Origin: Leucobacter tenebrionis
GTDB lineage: Bacteria; Actinomycetota; Actinomycetes; Actinomycetales; Microbacteriaceae
DNA: 64,000 bases
Direction: 5' to 3'
NCBI RefSeq assembly: GCF_019884725.1
Contig: NZ_CP082322.1
Coordinates: 2,542,001-2,606,000, forward strand
Shown: in pieces, positions 1-12,238 of the stretch
Layout: each line of letters starts with the position of its first letter
How positions within the stretch are numbered: the first letter of the stretch is position 1
The notes under the pieces: generated by a model
What the model saw: only the letters and a program-made list of their open reading frames with translations
The model's database searches: none
Told to the model about the DNA's origin: nothing
Made by a program: the position numbers and the translations under genes

Positions 1-1
1 T

Positions 2-1006
2 GCGAACGCCGGAGCGGGATCCGGCACCCTGCGCGTCTACTCCTGGTCGGGGTACGACGACCCCGCCAACGTGGAGGAGTTCGATTCGAAGGTGGCGATC
101 GACTCCTACTCCTCGAACGAGGAGATGATCGCCAAGCTGGTCGCCGCGCGCGGCACCAGCGGGTACGACATCGTGATCCCGACGGGCGTCTTCGTGCCGC
201 AGATGGCCGAGAACGACCTGCTCGAGAAGCTCGACCTCGGCCGCCTGAAGAACTTCGAGAACATCGACCAGGCGTTCCTGGGGCAGGAGTGGGATCCCGA
301 CAACAGCTACACGGTGCCGAAGTACTGGGGCACCACGGGCTTCGCCTACGACACGCAGGTCATCAGCCGCGAGCTCGTCTCCTGGGACGACTTCATCGAC
401 GCCGCGAAGAACGAGGCGAGCGGTCGCACCTCTCTCGCCGATGATCCCGGCGAGATCTGCGCGATCCTGTGCTTCGCGCGCGGCTGGAACCAGAGCACTC
501 AGGACGAGCAGCAGCTGGGCGAGATCCGCTCCTTCCTGGTGGATGAGCTGGCCGAGCACATCTCCGCCTTCGACTCGGCGCCCGGCAGCGGCGCGATCCC
601 GCAGGGATCCCAGGCGCTCGTGCACACCTGGAACGGGGAGGCGCGTCGAGGCATTCTCGCGAGCAAGGATCCCGATCGCTGGAAGTGGGTGCTCCCCACA
701 CCGGAGACGAACCTCTGGACCGACAACTGGGCGATCGTCAAGGGCGCCCAGAACATCGACGCCGCCTACGAGTTCATCGACTACTCGCTCGGCGTCGAGG
801 AGTCGGTGCGCAACATCGAGTACGTCGGCTACGGCACTGGCATCGGACAGGCGGAGACCGAGCTCGCTGCGGCTGATGCACCGCTCCTCCCCATGATCTT
901 CCCGAGCGAGGAGGAGAAGAAGCGCATGTACACCGGACAGATCAACGAGGCGCAGGAGACCCGCATGGAGATCGTCGCCGAGATGAAGGCCCGCGCCGGG
1001 GCGTGA
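2..1006 (+). CDS. Polyamine-type ABC transporter substrate-binding protein (5' end outside window)
   Basis: The frame is open from base 2, so the gene begins left of the window; a GTG at 71 is internal. The first visible residues (GSGTLRVYSWSGYDDP) match the mature start of PotD/PotF-type binding proteins, where a beta strand is followed by a W-x-x-Y ligand-site motif. The product would be an exported, probably lipid-anchored receptor delivering spermidine, putrescine or a related cation to the permeases encoded next. The last four bases (GTGA) overlap the following permease start, so translation is coupled. The signal peptide and the ATPase gene, if present, lie outside the window. Ligand identity is not certain because PotD-like proteins also bind other amines, opines and sugars. 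Confidence 0.85.
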   Translation, partial: ANAGAGSGTLRVYSWSGYDDPANVEEFDSKVAIDSYSSNEEMIAKLVAARGTSGYDIVIPTGVFVPQMAENDLLEKLDLGRLKNFENIDQAFLGQEWDPDNSYTVPKYWGTTGFAYDTQVISRELVSWDDFIDAAKNEASGRTSLADDPGEICAILCFARGWNQSTQDEQQLGEIRSFLVDELAEHISAFDSAPGSGAIPQGSQALVHTWNGEARRGILASKDPDRWKWVLPTPETNLWTDNWAIVKGAQNIDAAYEFIDYSLGVEESVRNIEYVGYGTGIGQAETELAAADAPLLPMIFPSEEEKKRMYTGQINEAQETRMEIVAEMKARAGA

Positions 1007-1962
1007 GCGTTATGGCGAGAAAACGGAATCCGGATCGCGGGCAGCGCGGGGCCGCTGCTCTGCTCGCGGTGCCGGGCGGGGCCTGGATGCTGCTCTTCTT
1101 CATCGTCCCCATCCTGGTGGTGGTGTGGTACAGCTTCGGGCAGAAGCCGGGGCTGTACGGCACGCACGACAACTCCGTGCTCTCGCTCGACCGCTACGCG
1201 GAGGCGCTGAGCGGCGCGTTTCTGCAGACCTTCGCGAACACGCTGCAGATCGCGATCATCGGCACTCTCGTCTGCCTGCTGATCGCCGTGCCGTTCTCGT
1301 ACTGGCTCGCGGTGAAGGTGAGTGCGCGGTGGCGGTACCTGGTGCTGGCGCTGGTGCTCGTGCCCTACTGGACGAACTTCCTGATCCGCACCATCGGATG
1401 GCAGATCCTGCTGGCTCCCGAGGGGCCGCTGACGCTTCTGCTGAGGGAGGCCGGCCTCGTCGATGCCGCGTTCTCGATGCTCTACACCAAAGGGGCGGTG
1501 CAGCTGGGTGTCGTCTACAACTACCTGCCGCTCATGATCCTGCCGGTGTTCGTCGCGATGGAGCGGCTGACCCCCGCACTGCGCGAGGCGAGCAAGGACC
1601 TCGGCGCCGGCCGGTGGGGGACCTTCCGCCAGGTCACGCTGCCGCTCGCGATGCCCGGCATCGTCTCCGGCGTGCTGCTCGTGTTCATACCGCTGATGGG
1701 CGACTACATCACGGCTCAGGTGCTCGGCGGCGCCAAGGGCAACATGGTGGGGCAGATGATCGCCGGGCAGTTCCAGCAGGGGCAGAACTGGGCCCTCGGA
1801 TCGGCGATGTCCATCACGCTCATACTGACCACGCTGATCACGATCCTGCTGGTCGGGGCGATCGGTCTGGTCTGCGCCGCGGTGCTGCGAGCCCGACGGC
1901 GGCTCCCCATCGAGAGGGGCGCCGGGCAGCCGACCCGTGCCGGAGCGGAGGCCGCGGCATGA
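1003..1962 (+). CDS. ABC transporter permease, PotB-like
   Basis: This 319-residue inner-membrane permease has an N-terminal anchor (AVPGGAWMLLFFIVPILVVV) and about six membrane segments. It carries the EAA loop that contacts the ATPase (EASKDLGAGRWGTFRQVTLPL, residues about 197-217), as in PotB/PotH proteins. It starts with GTG overlapping the stop of the binding protein (GTGA); an ATG three codons later is an alternative start. It overlaps the next permease by four bases (ATGA). It should form the heterodimeric channel with that second permease. The C-terminal tail is Arg/Ala-rich and probably cytoplasmic. The family is clear; the substrate is inferred from the binding protein. Confidence 0.88.
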   Translation: MSVMARKRNPDRGQRGAAALLAVPGGAWMLLFFIVPILVVVWYSFGQKPGLYGTHDNSVLSLDRYAEALSGAFLQTFANTLQIAIIGTLVCLLIAVPFSYWLAVKVSARWRYLVLALVLVPYWTNFLIRTIGWQILLAPEGPLTLLLREAGLVDAAFSMLYTKGAVQLGVVYNYLPLMILPVFVAMERLTPALREASKDLGAGRWGTFRQVTLPLAMPGIVSGVLLVFIPLMGDYITAQVLGGAKGNMVGQMIAGQFQQGQNWALGSAMSITLILTTLITILLVGAIGLVCAAVLRARRRLPIERGAGQPTRAGAEAAA

Positions 1963-2819
1963 GTTCGAACAAGGTACACGAGCGGGGCCGCGGCGCCGAC
2001 CTGTCGCTGCGGATCTTCGGCATCCTGGTGCTGCTCTTCCTGTTCGCACCGCTCATCGTGATCCTCTTCTACTCCTTCAACACCGGGAGCCTGCTCGGGG
2101 CGTGGGAGGGATTCGGCGTCACGGCCTACGAGACCGCCTTCAACACCCCCGAGATATTGAACGCCGTGGGCGTCTCTCTCCGTTCGAGCGTCGTCGCCAC
2201 CCTGTTCGCCACGCTGCTCGGTTCTACCCTGGGGATGGCGATCGGGCTGCGGACCGGCGCGTTCGTCTCGGCGATCGTCGGTCTGCTCGGCCTGGTGCTG
2301 GTCACCCCGGAGATCGTGCAGGCGGTGTCGCTGATGCCGTGGCTCACGTCGCTCAGCGTGGACTGGGGGCTCGCGCTGTTCAACGACGGGATCCTGCGAC
2401 TGGCGATCGGCCACTCCCTGTTCGCCACGGCCGTGGTCTCGTTCCTCGTGCGCGGGCGGGTACGGGCGCTCGATCCCGCGCTCACCGAGGCCGCGGAGGA
2501 TCTCTACGCCTCCCGCTGGAACAGCTTCCGCCAGATCCTGCTGCCTCAGCTGGCTCCCGCGATCGGCGCGGGCGCCCTCATGGCGTTCACGCTCAGTCTC
2601 GACAACACCATCATCTCGGCGTTCGTGCAGGCGACGGGCAGCACGCCCTGGCCGGTCTACGTGCTGAGTTCGCTGCGCTCCGGCCTGCGCCCGGAGCTCG
2701 CGGCCATGGCGGCGGTGATGCTGATCGCCACGCTCGCGCTGCTCGCGCTCGCCGCTGCGATCCTCGCCCGCGGCGGATCCGCGGCCAGCACCGCCCGCGC
2801 TCTCGTCGGATCGGAATGA
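1959..2819 (+). CDS. ABC transporter permease, PotC-like
   Basis: This 286-residue protein is the second permease of the importer. It has an N-terminal membrane helix (residues about 18-40), a periplasmic-side segment with the typical Y-E-x-x-F motif, and an EAA loop (EAAEDLYASRWNSFRQILLP). FSLDNTIISAF-like sequence near residue 230 is characteristic of PotC/PotI proteins. Its ATG overlaps the stop of the preceding permease (ATGA). The gene is followed after 47 bases by an amidohydrolase in the same direction, so the importer and a hydrolytic enzyme are probably co-transcribed. No ATPase gene follows; it must lie upstream of the window or elsewhere. Confidence 0.88.
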   Translation: MSSNKVHERGRGADLSLRIFGILVLLFLFAPLIVILFYSFNTGSLLGAWEGFGVTAYETAFNTPEILNAVGVSLRSSVVATLFATLLGSTLGMAIGLRTGAFVSAIVGLLGLVLVTPEIVQAVSLMPWLTSLSVDWGLALFNDGILRLAIGHSLFATAVVSFLVRGRVRALDPALTEAAEDLYASRWNSFRQILLPQLAPAIGAGALMAFTLSLDNTIISAFVQATGSTPWPVYVLSSLRSGLRPELAAMAAVMLIATLALLALAAAILARGGSAASTARALVGSE

Positions 2820-2866
2820 CCTCTCCCGACGCCTCTCTGAATCGAACCGCTCGGAAGGAGCCGCGC

Positions 2867-4492
2867 ATGACCTCTGCGCTCACCATCATCGACTGCACGC
2901 TGCCGCTCGTCGACGGGGGTCGCGACCGCTTCGCCGTGCGCATCGAGGGTGAGCGGATCGCCGGCGTCACGCCGATGTCCGAAACCGCGGCCTCCTCCGG
3001 CGAGACCTTCGACGCGCGGGGGCGCAGCGTGCTCCCCGCGTTCACCGACGCGCACGTGCATCTCGTCGAGTCAGGCATCGAGCTGGCGCGGTGCGATCTC
3101 TCCTCGAGCACCTCGCGGGCCGATGCGCTGCGGCTCATCGCCGAGTACTGCGATCGTGCGGCGGATCCCTGGATCGTGGGCCGCGGCTGGTCGCTGGACC
3201 ACTTCGCGGACACGCGCACGATGCTCGCCGAACTCGACTCGGTGACCGGCGAGCGGCCGGCCTACCTCTCGAACAAGGACGGGCACAGCGCCTGGGTGAA
3301 TTCGGCGGCGCTGCGCCTCGCCGGCATCTCGACGGGAACCCCGGACCCCGAGGGCGGGCGTATCGAGCGGGATGCCGCGGGTGCGCCGATCGGACTGCTG
3401 CACGAGGGCGCCATGCTGCTCGTGGCCGAGCTGATCCCGGCGCTCGATGACGAGACCCGCTTCCAGGGACTGCTCGCCGGGCAGCGCCACTTCTTCTCGC
3501 TCGGCATCACCGGGTGGCAGGAGGCCATCGTCGGCGACTTCGTGCCGACCACAGACGTGGAGCGCTGCTACCGTCGCGCGATCGATTCGGGCCGGCTGCT
3601 CGGGCAGGTGACGGGCAACCTGTGGTTGCCGCGCAGCGATCCCGCGGGAGCGGTCGAGCAGCTCGTCGAGCGCCGGGCGGCCTTCGCGGGCGAGGAGCGC
3701 TTCCGCACGAGCGGCGTGAAGATCATGTACGACGGGGTATGCGAGACGCTGACGGGAGCGGTGTCGATCCCGTACCTCGATGGGGCCGAGGGCACGGCGA
3801 CGCCGAACTGCGGGATCACCTTCTTCGATCCCGCGGAGCTCGCACCCGTGGTCGCCGAGCTCGATCGCGCAGGCTTCGACCTGCACGCGCACGTCATTGG
3901 GGATCGCGCCACGGATGAGATGCTGACCATGATCGAGGGGGCTCTCGCGGGTGCGCCGGCGCGCGACCGCCGTCACCAGCTCGCGCACCTGCAGGTGCTG
4001 AATCCCGAACTCATCGCCCGTATGGCGCGCGCGGGGGTCATCGCGAACGTGCAGCCGTACTGGGCGCAGGGCGACGCGCAGATGATGGAGATGACGCTCC
4101 CGTTCCTCGATCCCTCGCTGCACACGCATCAGTACGCGTTCCGCTCGCTCGAGCGCGCGGGGGTGCCCCTGGCTTTCGGATCGGACTGGCCGGTGACCAC
4201 CCCGGATCCCTTCGCCTGGATCCATGTCGCGGTGAACCGCAGCTATCCGGGCGATTCCACGGAGCCCTTCCTGGCGCACGAGGCCCTATCGCGCCGGAGC
4301 GCGCTCCTGGCGGCCACCAGCGGATCGGCGCACGCCGTGCGACAGGACGACTCCCGAGGTCGCATCGAGCCCGGAATGCTCGCGGACCTGGTGGTGCTCG
4401 ATGCTGATCTCACCGAGGTGCCGGACGAGGATCTGCACGGCGTGCGGGTCGACGCGACGTTCGCGCGCGGGGTGTCCGTCTTCGAGCGCTAG
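2867..4492 (+). CDS. Metal-dependent amidohydrolase, YtcJ-like (amidohydrolase_3 family)
   Basis: The 541-residue protein has the amidohydrolase TIM-barrel signature: an HxH metal pair (DAHVHL, His63 and His65), a later HAH motif (DLHAHVIGDRA) and the FGSDWPV motif carrying the catalytic Asp. The C-terminal GRIEPGMLADLVVLD strand returns to the beta-sandwich domain. YtcJ relatives hydrolyse N-acyl or N-formyl amides, but substrates vary widely. I chose ATG 2867 because AGGAG lies 6 bases upstream; ATG 2816, overlapping the permease stop, would add 17 residues lacking family character. Position at the end of a polyamine-type importer operon suggests it cleaves the imported compound (for example an N-acylated amine), which is inference. 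Confidence 0.8.
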   Translation: MTSALTIIDCTLPLVDGGRDRFAVRIEGERIAGVTPMSETAASSGETFDARGRSVLPAFTDAHVHLVESGIELARCDLSSSTSRADALRLIAEYCDRAADPWIVGRGWSLDHFADTRTMLAELDSVTGERPAYLSNKDGHSAWVNSAALRLAGISTGTPDPEGGRIERDAAGAPIGLLHEGAMLLVAELIPALDDETRFQGLLAGQRHFFSLGITGWQEAIVGDFVPTTDVERCYRRAIDSGRLLGQVTGNLWLPRSDPAGAVEQLVERRAAFAGEERFRTSGVKIMYDGVCETLTGAVSIPYLDGAEGTATPNCGITFFDPAELAPVVAELDRAGFDLHAHVIGDRATDEMLTMIEGALAGAPARDRRHQLAHLQVLNPELIARMARAGVIANVQPYWAQGDAQMMEMTLPFLDPSLHTHQYAFRSLERAGVPLAFGSDWPVTTPDPFAWIHVAVNRSYPGDSTEPFLAHEALSRRSALLAATSGSAHAVRQDDSRGRIEPGMLADLVVLDADLTEVPDEDLHGVRVDATFARGVSVFER

Positions 4493-4524
4493 CTAGGCGT
4501 CACCCTGACCGCGCGCGTTCCGTA

Positions 4525-4580
4525 GCGGAGTCCCGATCTGCTGGTGTGCACGGTGAGGTACCCGCAGAATGGCACTCCGC
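4525..4580. terminator. Imperfect hairpin, probable shared terminator
   Basis: GCGGAGT (4525-4531) pairs with ACTCCGC (4574-4580), and an inner ATCTGC/GCAGAAT arm adds a bulged extension. It sits between two convergent genes (amidohydrolase and GntR regulator), the expected place for a bidirectional terminator. The first 12 bases, GCGGAGTCCCGA, are identical to the start of the stronger hairpin at 25332. There is no U-tract, which is usual in actinobacteria. Confidence 0.5.
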
Positions 4581-4629
4581 GTTCAGGGGAGGTGGCGTCT
4601 GCCCGCGCCTGTTGGCGCGGCCTCCGTGC

Positions 4630-5355
4630 CTACGCCTCGGGAAGGATCGAGGGGCGGGGCAGATCCGACCAGGTGACGGAGACCTCCGCGGCGGTGCGTC
4701 GCATGATGCGGTCCATCGCGGCGTGGGCTTCCCCTGAATCACGAGCCCAGATCGCCTCGGCGACGCGCACGTGCAGCTCCAGCGCGTCCTCGTGCGGTTG
4801 ATGTGGCATGAGCCCCTGCTCCGTGCGGGCGGTGAGCACTTCAGCGACGATCCGCTCGAGCTGAGCGATCATCTCGTTGCCGCTCGCCGTGAGCACGAAT
4901 CGATGGAAGGCGATGTCGAGCTCGAGGAAGCGCTTGAGGTCGCCGGCCCTGCCCACCTCTCGCATCTCCAGAGCGAGCCCGAGGAGCTTCGCCGCATCGC
5001 GGTCGTCGCGGTACTGGGCCGCCAGCTCCGCCGCTTTGGGCTCGAACGCGGATCGGAGCTCGGTCATCGATCGGAGCTGCCCGCCCGACGACCCCACGGC
5101 GAGGCGCCAGCGGATGACGAGGGGATCGTAGAGGTTCCATGCTTCGGCGGGGCGCACTCGGATACCCACCCGCTTGGTGGCCGCCACGAGCCCCATCGCC
5201 TGGAGCACCCGGACCACCTCGCGCACCACCGGGCGCGAGACGCCCTCGTCCCTGGCGATCTGCTCGGCGTGGAGGACCGTTCCGGGCGCGAGCTCCCCTC
5301 CGACGATCCGGGTTCCCAAAGTCTGCAGGAGCTGTTCGTGCAGGGTCGGGGCCAT
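4630..5355 (-). CDS. GntR-family transcriptional regulator with FCD effector domain
   Basis: The 241-residue protein has an N-terminal winged helix (residues about 1-70, with GVSRPVVREVVRVLQAMGLV as the recognition region) and an all-helical FCD ligand domain in which D..H pairs (for example LDIAFHRFVL) would hold a metal or carboxylate effector. FCD proteins usually act as repressors of neighbouring catabolic genes and are released by an organic acid. The ATG at 5355 was chosen because the helix-turn-helix begins right after it; the open frame continues upstream into the neighbouring gene without family similarity. It converges with the amidohydrolase and is divergent from the gene at 5395, with only 39 bases between. 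The likely target is the polyamine-type importer operon. Confidence 0.85.
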   Translation of the reverse strand: MAPTLHEQLLQTLGTRIVGGELAPGTVLHAEQIARDEGVSRPVVREVVRVLQAMGLVAATKRVGIRVRPAEAWNLYDPLVIRWRLAVGSSGGQLRSMTELRSAFEPKAAELAAQYRDDRDAAKLLGLALEMREVGRAGDLKRFLELDIAFHRFVLTASGNEMIAQLERIVAEVLTARTEQGLMPHQPHEDALELHVRVAEAIWARDSGEAHAAMDRIMRRTAAEVSVTWSDLPRPSILPEA

Positions 5356-5394
5356 GGCCTCATCGTAGTCTGTTTCGCCGGTTAGGCTTGATCC

Positions 5395-5604
5395 ATGATC
5401 GAAGGCAATCCGCAGCCGGACGAGGGCGGCACCGCGAGTGCGCAGAGCGGTACGACGCCGCAGCGCCGCGCGAGCGAGGACGGTCTGCTCGGGCGCCTCG
5501 ACGTGATCGAGGCGCAGCCGCTGGCGCAGCGCGCCGCGGGCTTCGAGCAGCTGCACGACGAGCTGCTCGCGGAGCTGCAGCGGGGGGATCATGGCGGATC
5601 CTGA
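5395..5604 (+). CDS. Small conserved hypothetical protein upstream of tlyA
   Basis: A 69-residue acidic protein with a disordered N-terminal half and a helical C-terminal half (LGRLDVIEAQPLAQRAAGFE). It overlaps the start of tlyA by 14 bases, so translation is probably coupled. Small proteins of this kind commonly precede tlyA in actinobacteria, and their function is unknown to me. Its reality rests on position, start context and the coupled overlap rather than on a recognised domain. Confidence 0.65.
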   Translation: MIEGNPQPDEGGTASAQSGTTPQRRASEDGLLGRLDVIEAQPLAQRAAGFEQLHDELLAELQRGDHGGS

Positions 5605-6496
5605 GGGCGAAGCCGGTGCGGTCTGGCCAGGTGGAGCGGAGCGCCTCGACAGGGTTCTGCCCCTGCTCGGGCTCGCTCGGTCTCGCAGCCAGGCAGCCGA
5701 GCTCATCGCGGCGGGTGAAGTGCTGCTCGACGGGAAGCCGGCGGCGAAGGCCGGGGCTCGCGTGGCGCCGGGGAGCCGGATCGAGGTCACCGGAGGCGAC
5801 CACTACGTGAGCCGCGCGGCTCACAAGCTCATCGCGGGCCTCGACGAGTTCGGCATCGACCCTGAAGGGCGCCTGGCGCTCGACATCGGGGCGTCGACCG
5901 GCGGGTTCACCCAGGTGCTGCTCGAGCGCGGAGCGCGCCTGGTGCAGGCGATCGACGTGGGGCACGACCAGCTGGTGCCCGCCCTGCGCGACGACCGGAG
6001 AGTGCGCCTCGTCGAGGGGCGCAACGCCCGCGACCTCACACCCGAGAACCTCGCGGCCGACACGGGTGAGTCCGAGGCGCCGAGTCTCGTGGTCGCCGAC
6101 CTCTCGTTCATCTCCCTCGGCCTCGTGCTCCCCGCGATCGTGCGCTGCGCGGCGCCGAACGCCGACCTGGTGCTGCTCATCAAACCGCAGTTCGAGGTGG
6201 GGCGGGTGCGCGACGGCGTCGTGACCGATCCTGCGCTCCGAGCCGATGCGATCCGCATCGTGCTGCGCGCGGCGGCGGAGCAGGGACTCGCGGCCAGGGG
6301 GCTCGCGCCCTCTCCCATCGCGGGCGGAACGGGCAATCGCGAGTTCCTGGTGCATCTCGCAGCCGCCGAGGGCGCGCATCCGACAGAATGGGAGGGGCGG
6401 ATCGCGGAGCTCTGCGGCGAAGACGGCCGCGTGGCGCCGAGTGGCCGATCCGCATCCGCACACGAGCGAACGGAGAGCCATGAGCACTGCGCATGA
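5591..6496 (+). CDS. tlyA: TlyA-family 2'-O-methyltransferase (16S/23S rRNA)
   Basis: The 301-residue protein has an N-terminal S4 RNA-binding domain (RLDRVLPLLGLARSRSQAAE) and an FtsJ/RrmJ-type methyltransferase domain. The SAM-binding loop is LALDIGASTGGFTQ (about residues 95-108), followed by acidic DLSFISL and a late K in LLIKPQFE; the K-D-K-E tetrad is consistent with 2'-O-methylation. In mycobacteria TlyA methylates C1409 of 16S and C1920 of 23S rRNA and affects capreomycin sensitivity. It is followed by nadK (17-base overlap) and recN, the usual actinobacterial order. Confidence 0.93.
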   Translation: MADPEGEAGAVWPGGAERLDRVLPLLGLARSRSQAAELIAAGEVLLDGKPAAKAGARVAPGSRIEVTGGDHYVSRAAHKLIAGLDEFGIDPEGRLALDIGASTGGFTQVLLERGARLVQAIDVGHDQLVPALRDDRRVRLVEGRNARDLTPENLAADTGESEAPSLVVADLSFISLGLVLPAIVRCAAPNADLVLLIKPQFEVGRVRDGVVTDPALRADAIRIVLRAAAEQGLAARGLAPSPIAGGTGNREFLVHLAAAEGAHPTEWEGRIAELCGEDGRVAPSGRSASAHERTESHEHCA

Positions 6497-7412
6497 AGCG
6501 GGCGCGAGGCGTTTTCTCGTCGTCTCGCACACGCACCGCGACGAAGCCGTCGCGGCCACGGTCGAGGTCGTTTCGGCGCTGCGGGCATCGGGCGCCGAGC
6601 CGGTGCTCGACGCCCACGACCGGCAGGAGTTCGCGCCGCACCTGAACATCGAGAGCATCGCCGAGCTCGGCGACGATGTGCTGATCCACGAGCTCGAGGC
6701 CGCGATCGTGCTGGGCGGCGACGGCACGATCCTCCGCGCCGCTGAGCTGCTGCGCGGCTCCGAGTGCCCGATCGTCGGCGTCAACCTGGGCCACGTGGGC
6801 TTCCTCGCCGAGATGGAGAATTACGACCTCGCCGAGACGATCGACCGCGTGCTGCGCCGCGACTACACGGTCGAGGAGCGGATGACGGTCGACGTGCAGG
6901 CGGTCTGCGACGGCGAGATCATCGCCGAGACCTGGGCGCTCAACGAGGCCAGCGTCGAGAAGCGGCGGCGCATGCTCGAGGTCGAGATCGGCGTCGACGG
7001 GCGGCCGGTGTCGAACTTCGCCTGCGACGGCGTCGTGCTCGCGACCCCCACCGGCTCGACCGCGTACGCCTTCTCGGCCGGCGGTCCCGTGGTGTGGCCG
7101 ACGGTTCAGGCCATGCTGATGGTGCCGATCGCCGCGCACGCGCTCTTCGACCGTCCGCTGGTGACGGGGACGGACTCCGAGCTGAGCGTGCGCATCCTGC
7201 CCGAGAACATCGGCCCCGGCGTGATGTGGTGCGACGGCCGTCGCCGCACCGAGCTGCCGGCGGGTTCGACCGTGAGCATCCGCCGCTCGAAGCACTCCGT
7301 GCGCCTGGCGCGGCTCAACCAGGCGGTGTTCTCGGATCGCCTGGTGCGCAAGTTCCACCTTCCGGTTTCGGGGTGGCGAGGCGCACGCCGCGAGAACGGA
7401 GGCGCCGAGTGA
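6480..7412 (+). CDS. nadK: NAD kinase
   Basis: This 310-residue protein catalyses ATP- or polyphosphate-dependent phosphorylation of NAD to NADP. It shows the kinase GGDG motif (residues 79-82, in AIVLGGDGTILRAAELL) and the second conserved block GSTAYAFSAGGP with the C-terminal strands of the family. ATG 6480 begins just before the first beta strand (RRFLVVSHTHR) and overlaps the tlyA end. The stop overlaps the GTG of recN (GTGA), so nadK and recN are translationally coupled. Confidence 0.95.
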   Translation: MSTAHEAGARRFLVVSHTHRDEAVAATVEVVSALRASGAEPVLDAHDRQEFAPHLNIESIAELGDDVLIHELEAAIVLGGDGTILRAAELLRGSECPIVGVNLGHVGFLAEMENYDLAETIDRVLRRDYTVEERMTVDVQAVCDGEIIAETWALNEASVEKRRRMLEVEIGVDGRPVSNFACDGVVLATPTGSTAYAFSAGGPVVWPTVQAMLMVPIAAHALFDRPLVTGTDSELSVRILPENIGPGVMWCDGRRRTELPAGSTVSIRRSKHSVRLARLNQAVFSDRLVRKFHLPVSGWRGARRENGGAE

Positions 7413-9094
7413 TCGAGGAGCTGCGCATCCGCGACCTCGGGGTGATCGCCGACGCGACCCTGCCGCTCGGCCCGGGGTTCACCGCGATCACCGGCGAGAC
7501 GGGCGCGGGGAAGACCATGGTCGTGAGCGCGCTCGGCCTGCTGATGGGCGAGCGGAGCGACGCCGGGGCGGTGCGCAGCGGTGCGTCGCAGGCGCGGGTC
7601 GGCGGCATCGTGCGCACGACGGACGCGGAGGTCGCCGAGATCGTCGAGGAACTCGGTGGAGACATCGAAGACGACGAGCTGGTGCTCAGCCGCACGGTGA
7701 GCGCCGAGGGCCGCAGCCGGGCGAGCGTCGGGGGCTCGAGCGCCCCTGTCGGGAGCCTGGGCCGGCTGGCCGGGAGGCTGTTCGCCGTGCACGGCCAGTC
7801 CGAGCAGCTGCGATTGCGGTCGGCCGCGGCGCAGCGGGATACCCTCGACCGATTCGGCGGCGAGGAGATCGCGCAGACTCTTCGCGAGTACCGCGCTGCG
7901 CATCGCGAGAGGCAGGAGCTGAGCGCGCAGGTGGCCGAGCTCACGGAGGCTCGCGACGAGCGGGCCGCGGAGGCGGCGCGGTTGCGTGCCGAGCTGGAGG
8001 AGATCGCCGCGGTGGATCCGCAGCCGGGCGAGGAGCAGGATCTCGCGCAGCGCATCGAGCTGCTGAGCAACGTCGAGGAACTGCGCGCGGCGACCTCCTC
8101 GGCGCACGAGGCGCTCGCGACCGACTCCGACGACCCGATGAGCCGGGACGCCAGTTCGCTGGTCGACGAGGCCGTGCGCGAGGTGGAACGCGTCGCGGGG
8201 CACGACCAGCGGCTGGAGTCCGTGCTCGACACGCTGCGCAGCGCGAGCTTCCAGCTCGCCGACGCCGCGCGCGAGCTCGCGGCGTACGCCGCCGATCTCG
8301 ACCAGGAGGGGCCGGGCGAGCTGGCGCAGGCCAACGAGCGCCTTGCCGCTCTGAACGGACTGTTCCGGGTGTACGGCGCGGATTCGGCGGCGGTCGTCGA
8401 GTACGCCGGGGATGCGGCGAAACGCCTGACGGAGCTCGACGGCGACGACGAGCGGATCGACGAGCTCACTGCGCGCCTCGAGCAGCTCGGCGAGCAGGAG
8501 CGGACGCTCGCGTCGCGCCTCACGGAGCTGCGTACTGAGGCGGCCGATCGCCTGTCCGGGCTGGTGACGATCGAACTGCGGCAGCTCGCGCTGCCCGACG
8601 CGGAGTTCGTGGTGCGGGTCACGCCGCTCGACACGCTGGGCGGCTCGGGCGGCGACGAGGTGCAGCTGCTGCTCAGCCCGCACCCCGGTGCGCAACCCCG
8701 GCCGATCGCCAAGTCGGCCTCGGGCGGCGAGCTCTCGCGGGTGATGCTCGCGCTCGAGGTGGTGGTCGCGGCGGTCGACCCCGTGCCCACGTTCGTCTTC
8801 GACGAGGTCGACGCCGGGGTCGGCGGTGCCGCCGCGATCGAGATCGGCAGACGGCTCGCCCGACTCGCGCGCTCCTCGCAGGTGATCGTGGTCACGCACC
8901 TCGCCCAGGTCGCCGCCTTCGCGAACAACCATCTGCAGGTCGTGAAGGACTCATCGGGCGGTTTCACCGAGAGCAGCTGCAGGCGCCTCGAGGGCGAAGA
9001 GCGGCTCGCCGAGATGGCCCGGCTGCTCTCGGGGCTCAGCGATTCCGAGAGCGCTCTGGAGCACGCTGCGGAGCTGCTCGCGCTGCGGGATTAG
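7409..9094 (+). CDS. recN: DNA repair protein RecN
   Basis: The 561-residue SMC-like ATPase has Walker A GETGAGKT at residues 29-36, a long coiled-coil centre rich in Glu, Ala, Leu and Arg (residues about 150-370), and a C-terminal head with the SGGELSRVMLALE signature and a Walker B ending FDEVDAGVGG. RecN loads on double-strand breaks and helps RecA-dependent repair. GTG 7409 overlaps the nadK stop; the protein starts directly with the family's first strand (MIEELRIRDLGVI). A 66-base gap separates it from the next gene. Confidence 0.95.
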   Translation: MIEELRIRDLGVIADATLPLGPGFTAITGETGAGKTMVVSALGLLMGERSDAGAVRSGASQARVGGIVRTTDAEVAEIVEELGGDIEDDELVLSRTVSAEGRSRASVGGSSAPVGSLGRLAGRLFAVHGQSEQLRLRSAAAQRDTLDRFGGEEIAQTLREYRAAHRERQELSAQVAELTEARDERAAEAARLRAELEEIAAVDPQPGEEQDLAQRIELLSNVEELRAATSSAHEALATDSDDPMSRDASSLVDEAVREVERVAGHDQRLESVLDTLRSASFQLADAARELAAYAADLDQEGPGELAQANERLAALNGLFRVYGADSAAVVEYAGDAAKRLTELDGDDERIDELTARLEQLGEQERTLASRLTELRTEAADRLSGLVTIELRQLALPDAEFVVRVTPLDTLGGSGGDEVQLLLSPHPGAQPRPIAKSASGGELSRVMLALEVVVAAVDPVPTFVFDEVDAGVGGAAAIEIGRRLARLARSSQVIVVTHLAQVAAFANNHLQVVKDSSGGFTESSCRRLEGEERLAEMARLLSGLSDSESALEHAAELLALRD

Positions 9095-9160
9095 GGGGCT
9101 CGGGAAGCGGCGGAGCACCTCGGTGCGAGGAGCGTCGGCGGTAGGTGCTACGCTCCACAC

Positions 9161-12233
<3,073 letters not shown>

Positions 12234-12238
12234 AGGTC

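Noticed and set aside
829-2049. Long open frame antisense to the importer permeases
   Set aside because: Arg/His/Gln-rich composition typical of reverse-strand reading of high-GC genes; no motif, no start context. Many similar frames elsewhere (for example 8951-10501, 15099-16487, 21394-22779) were left out for the same reason.
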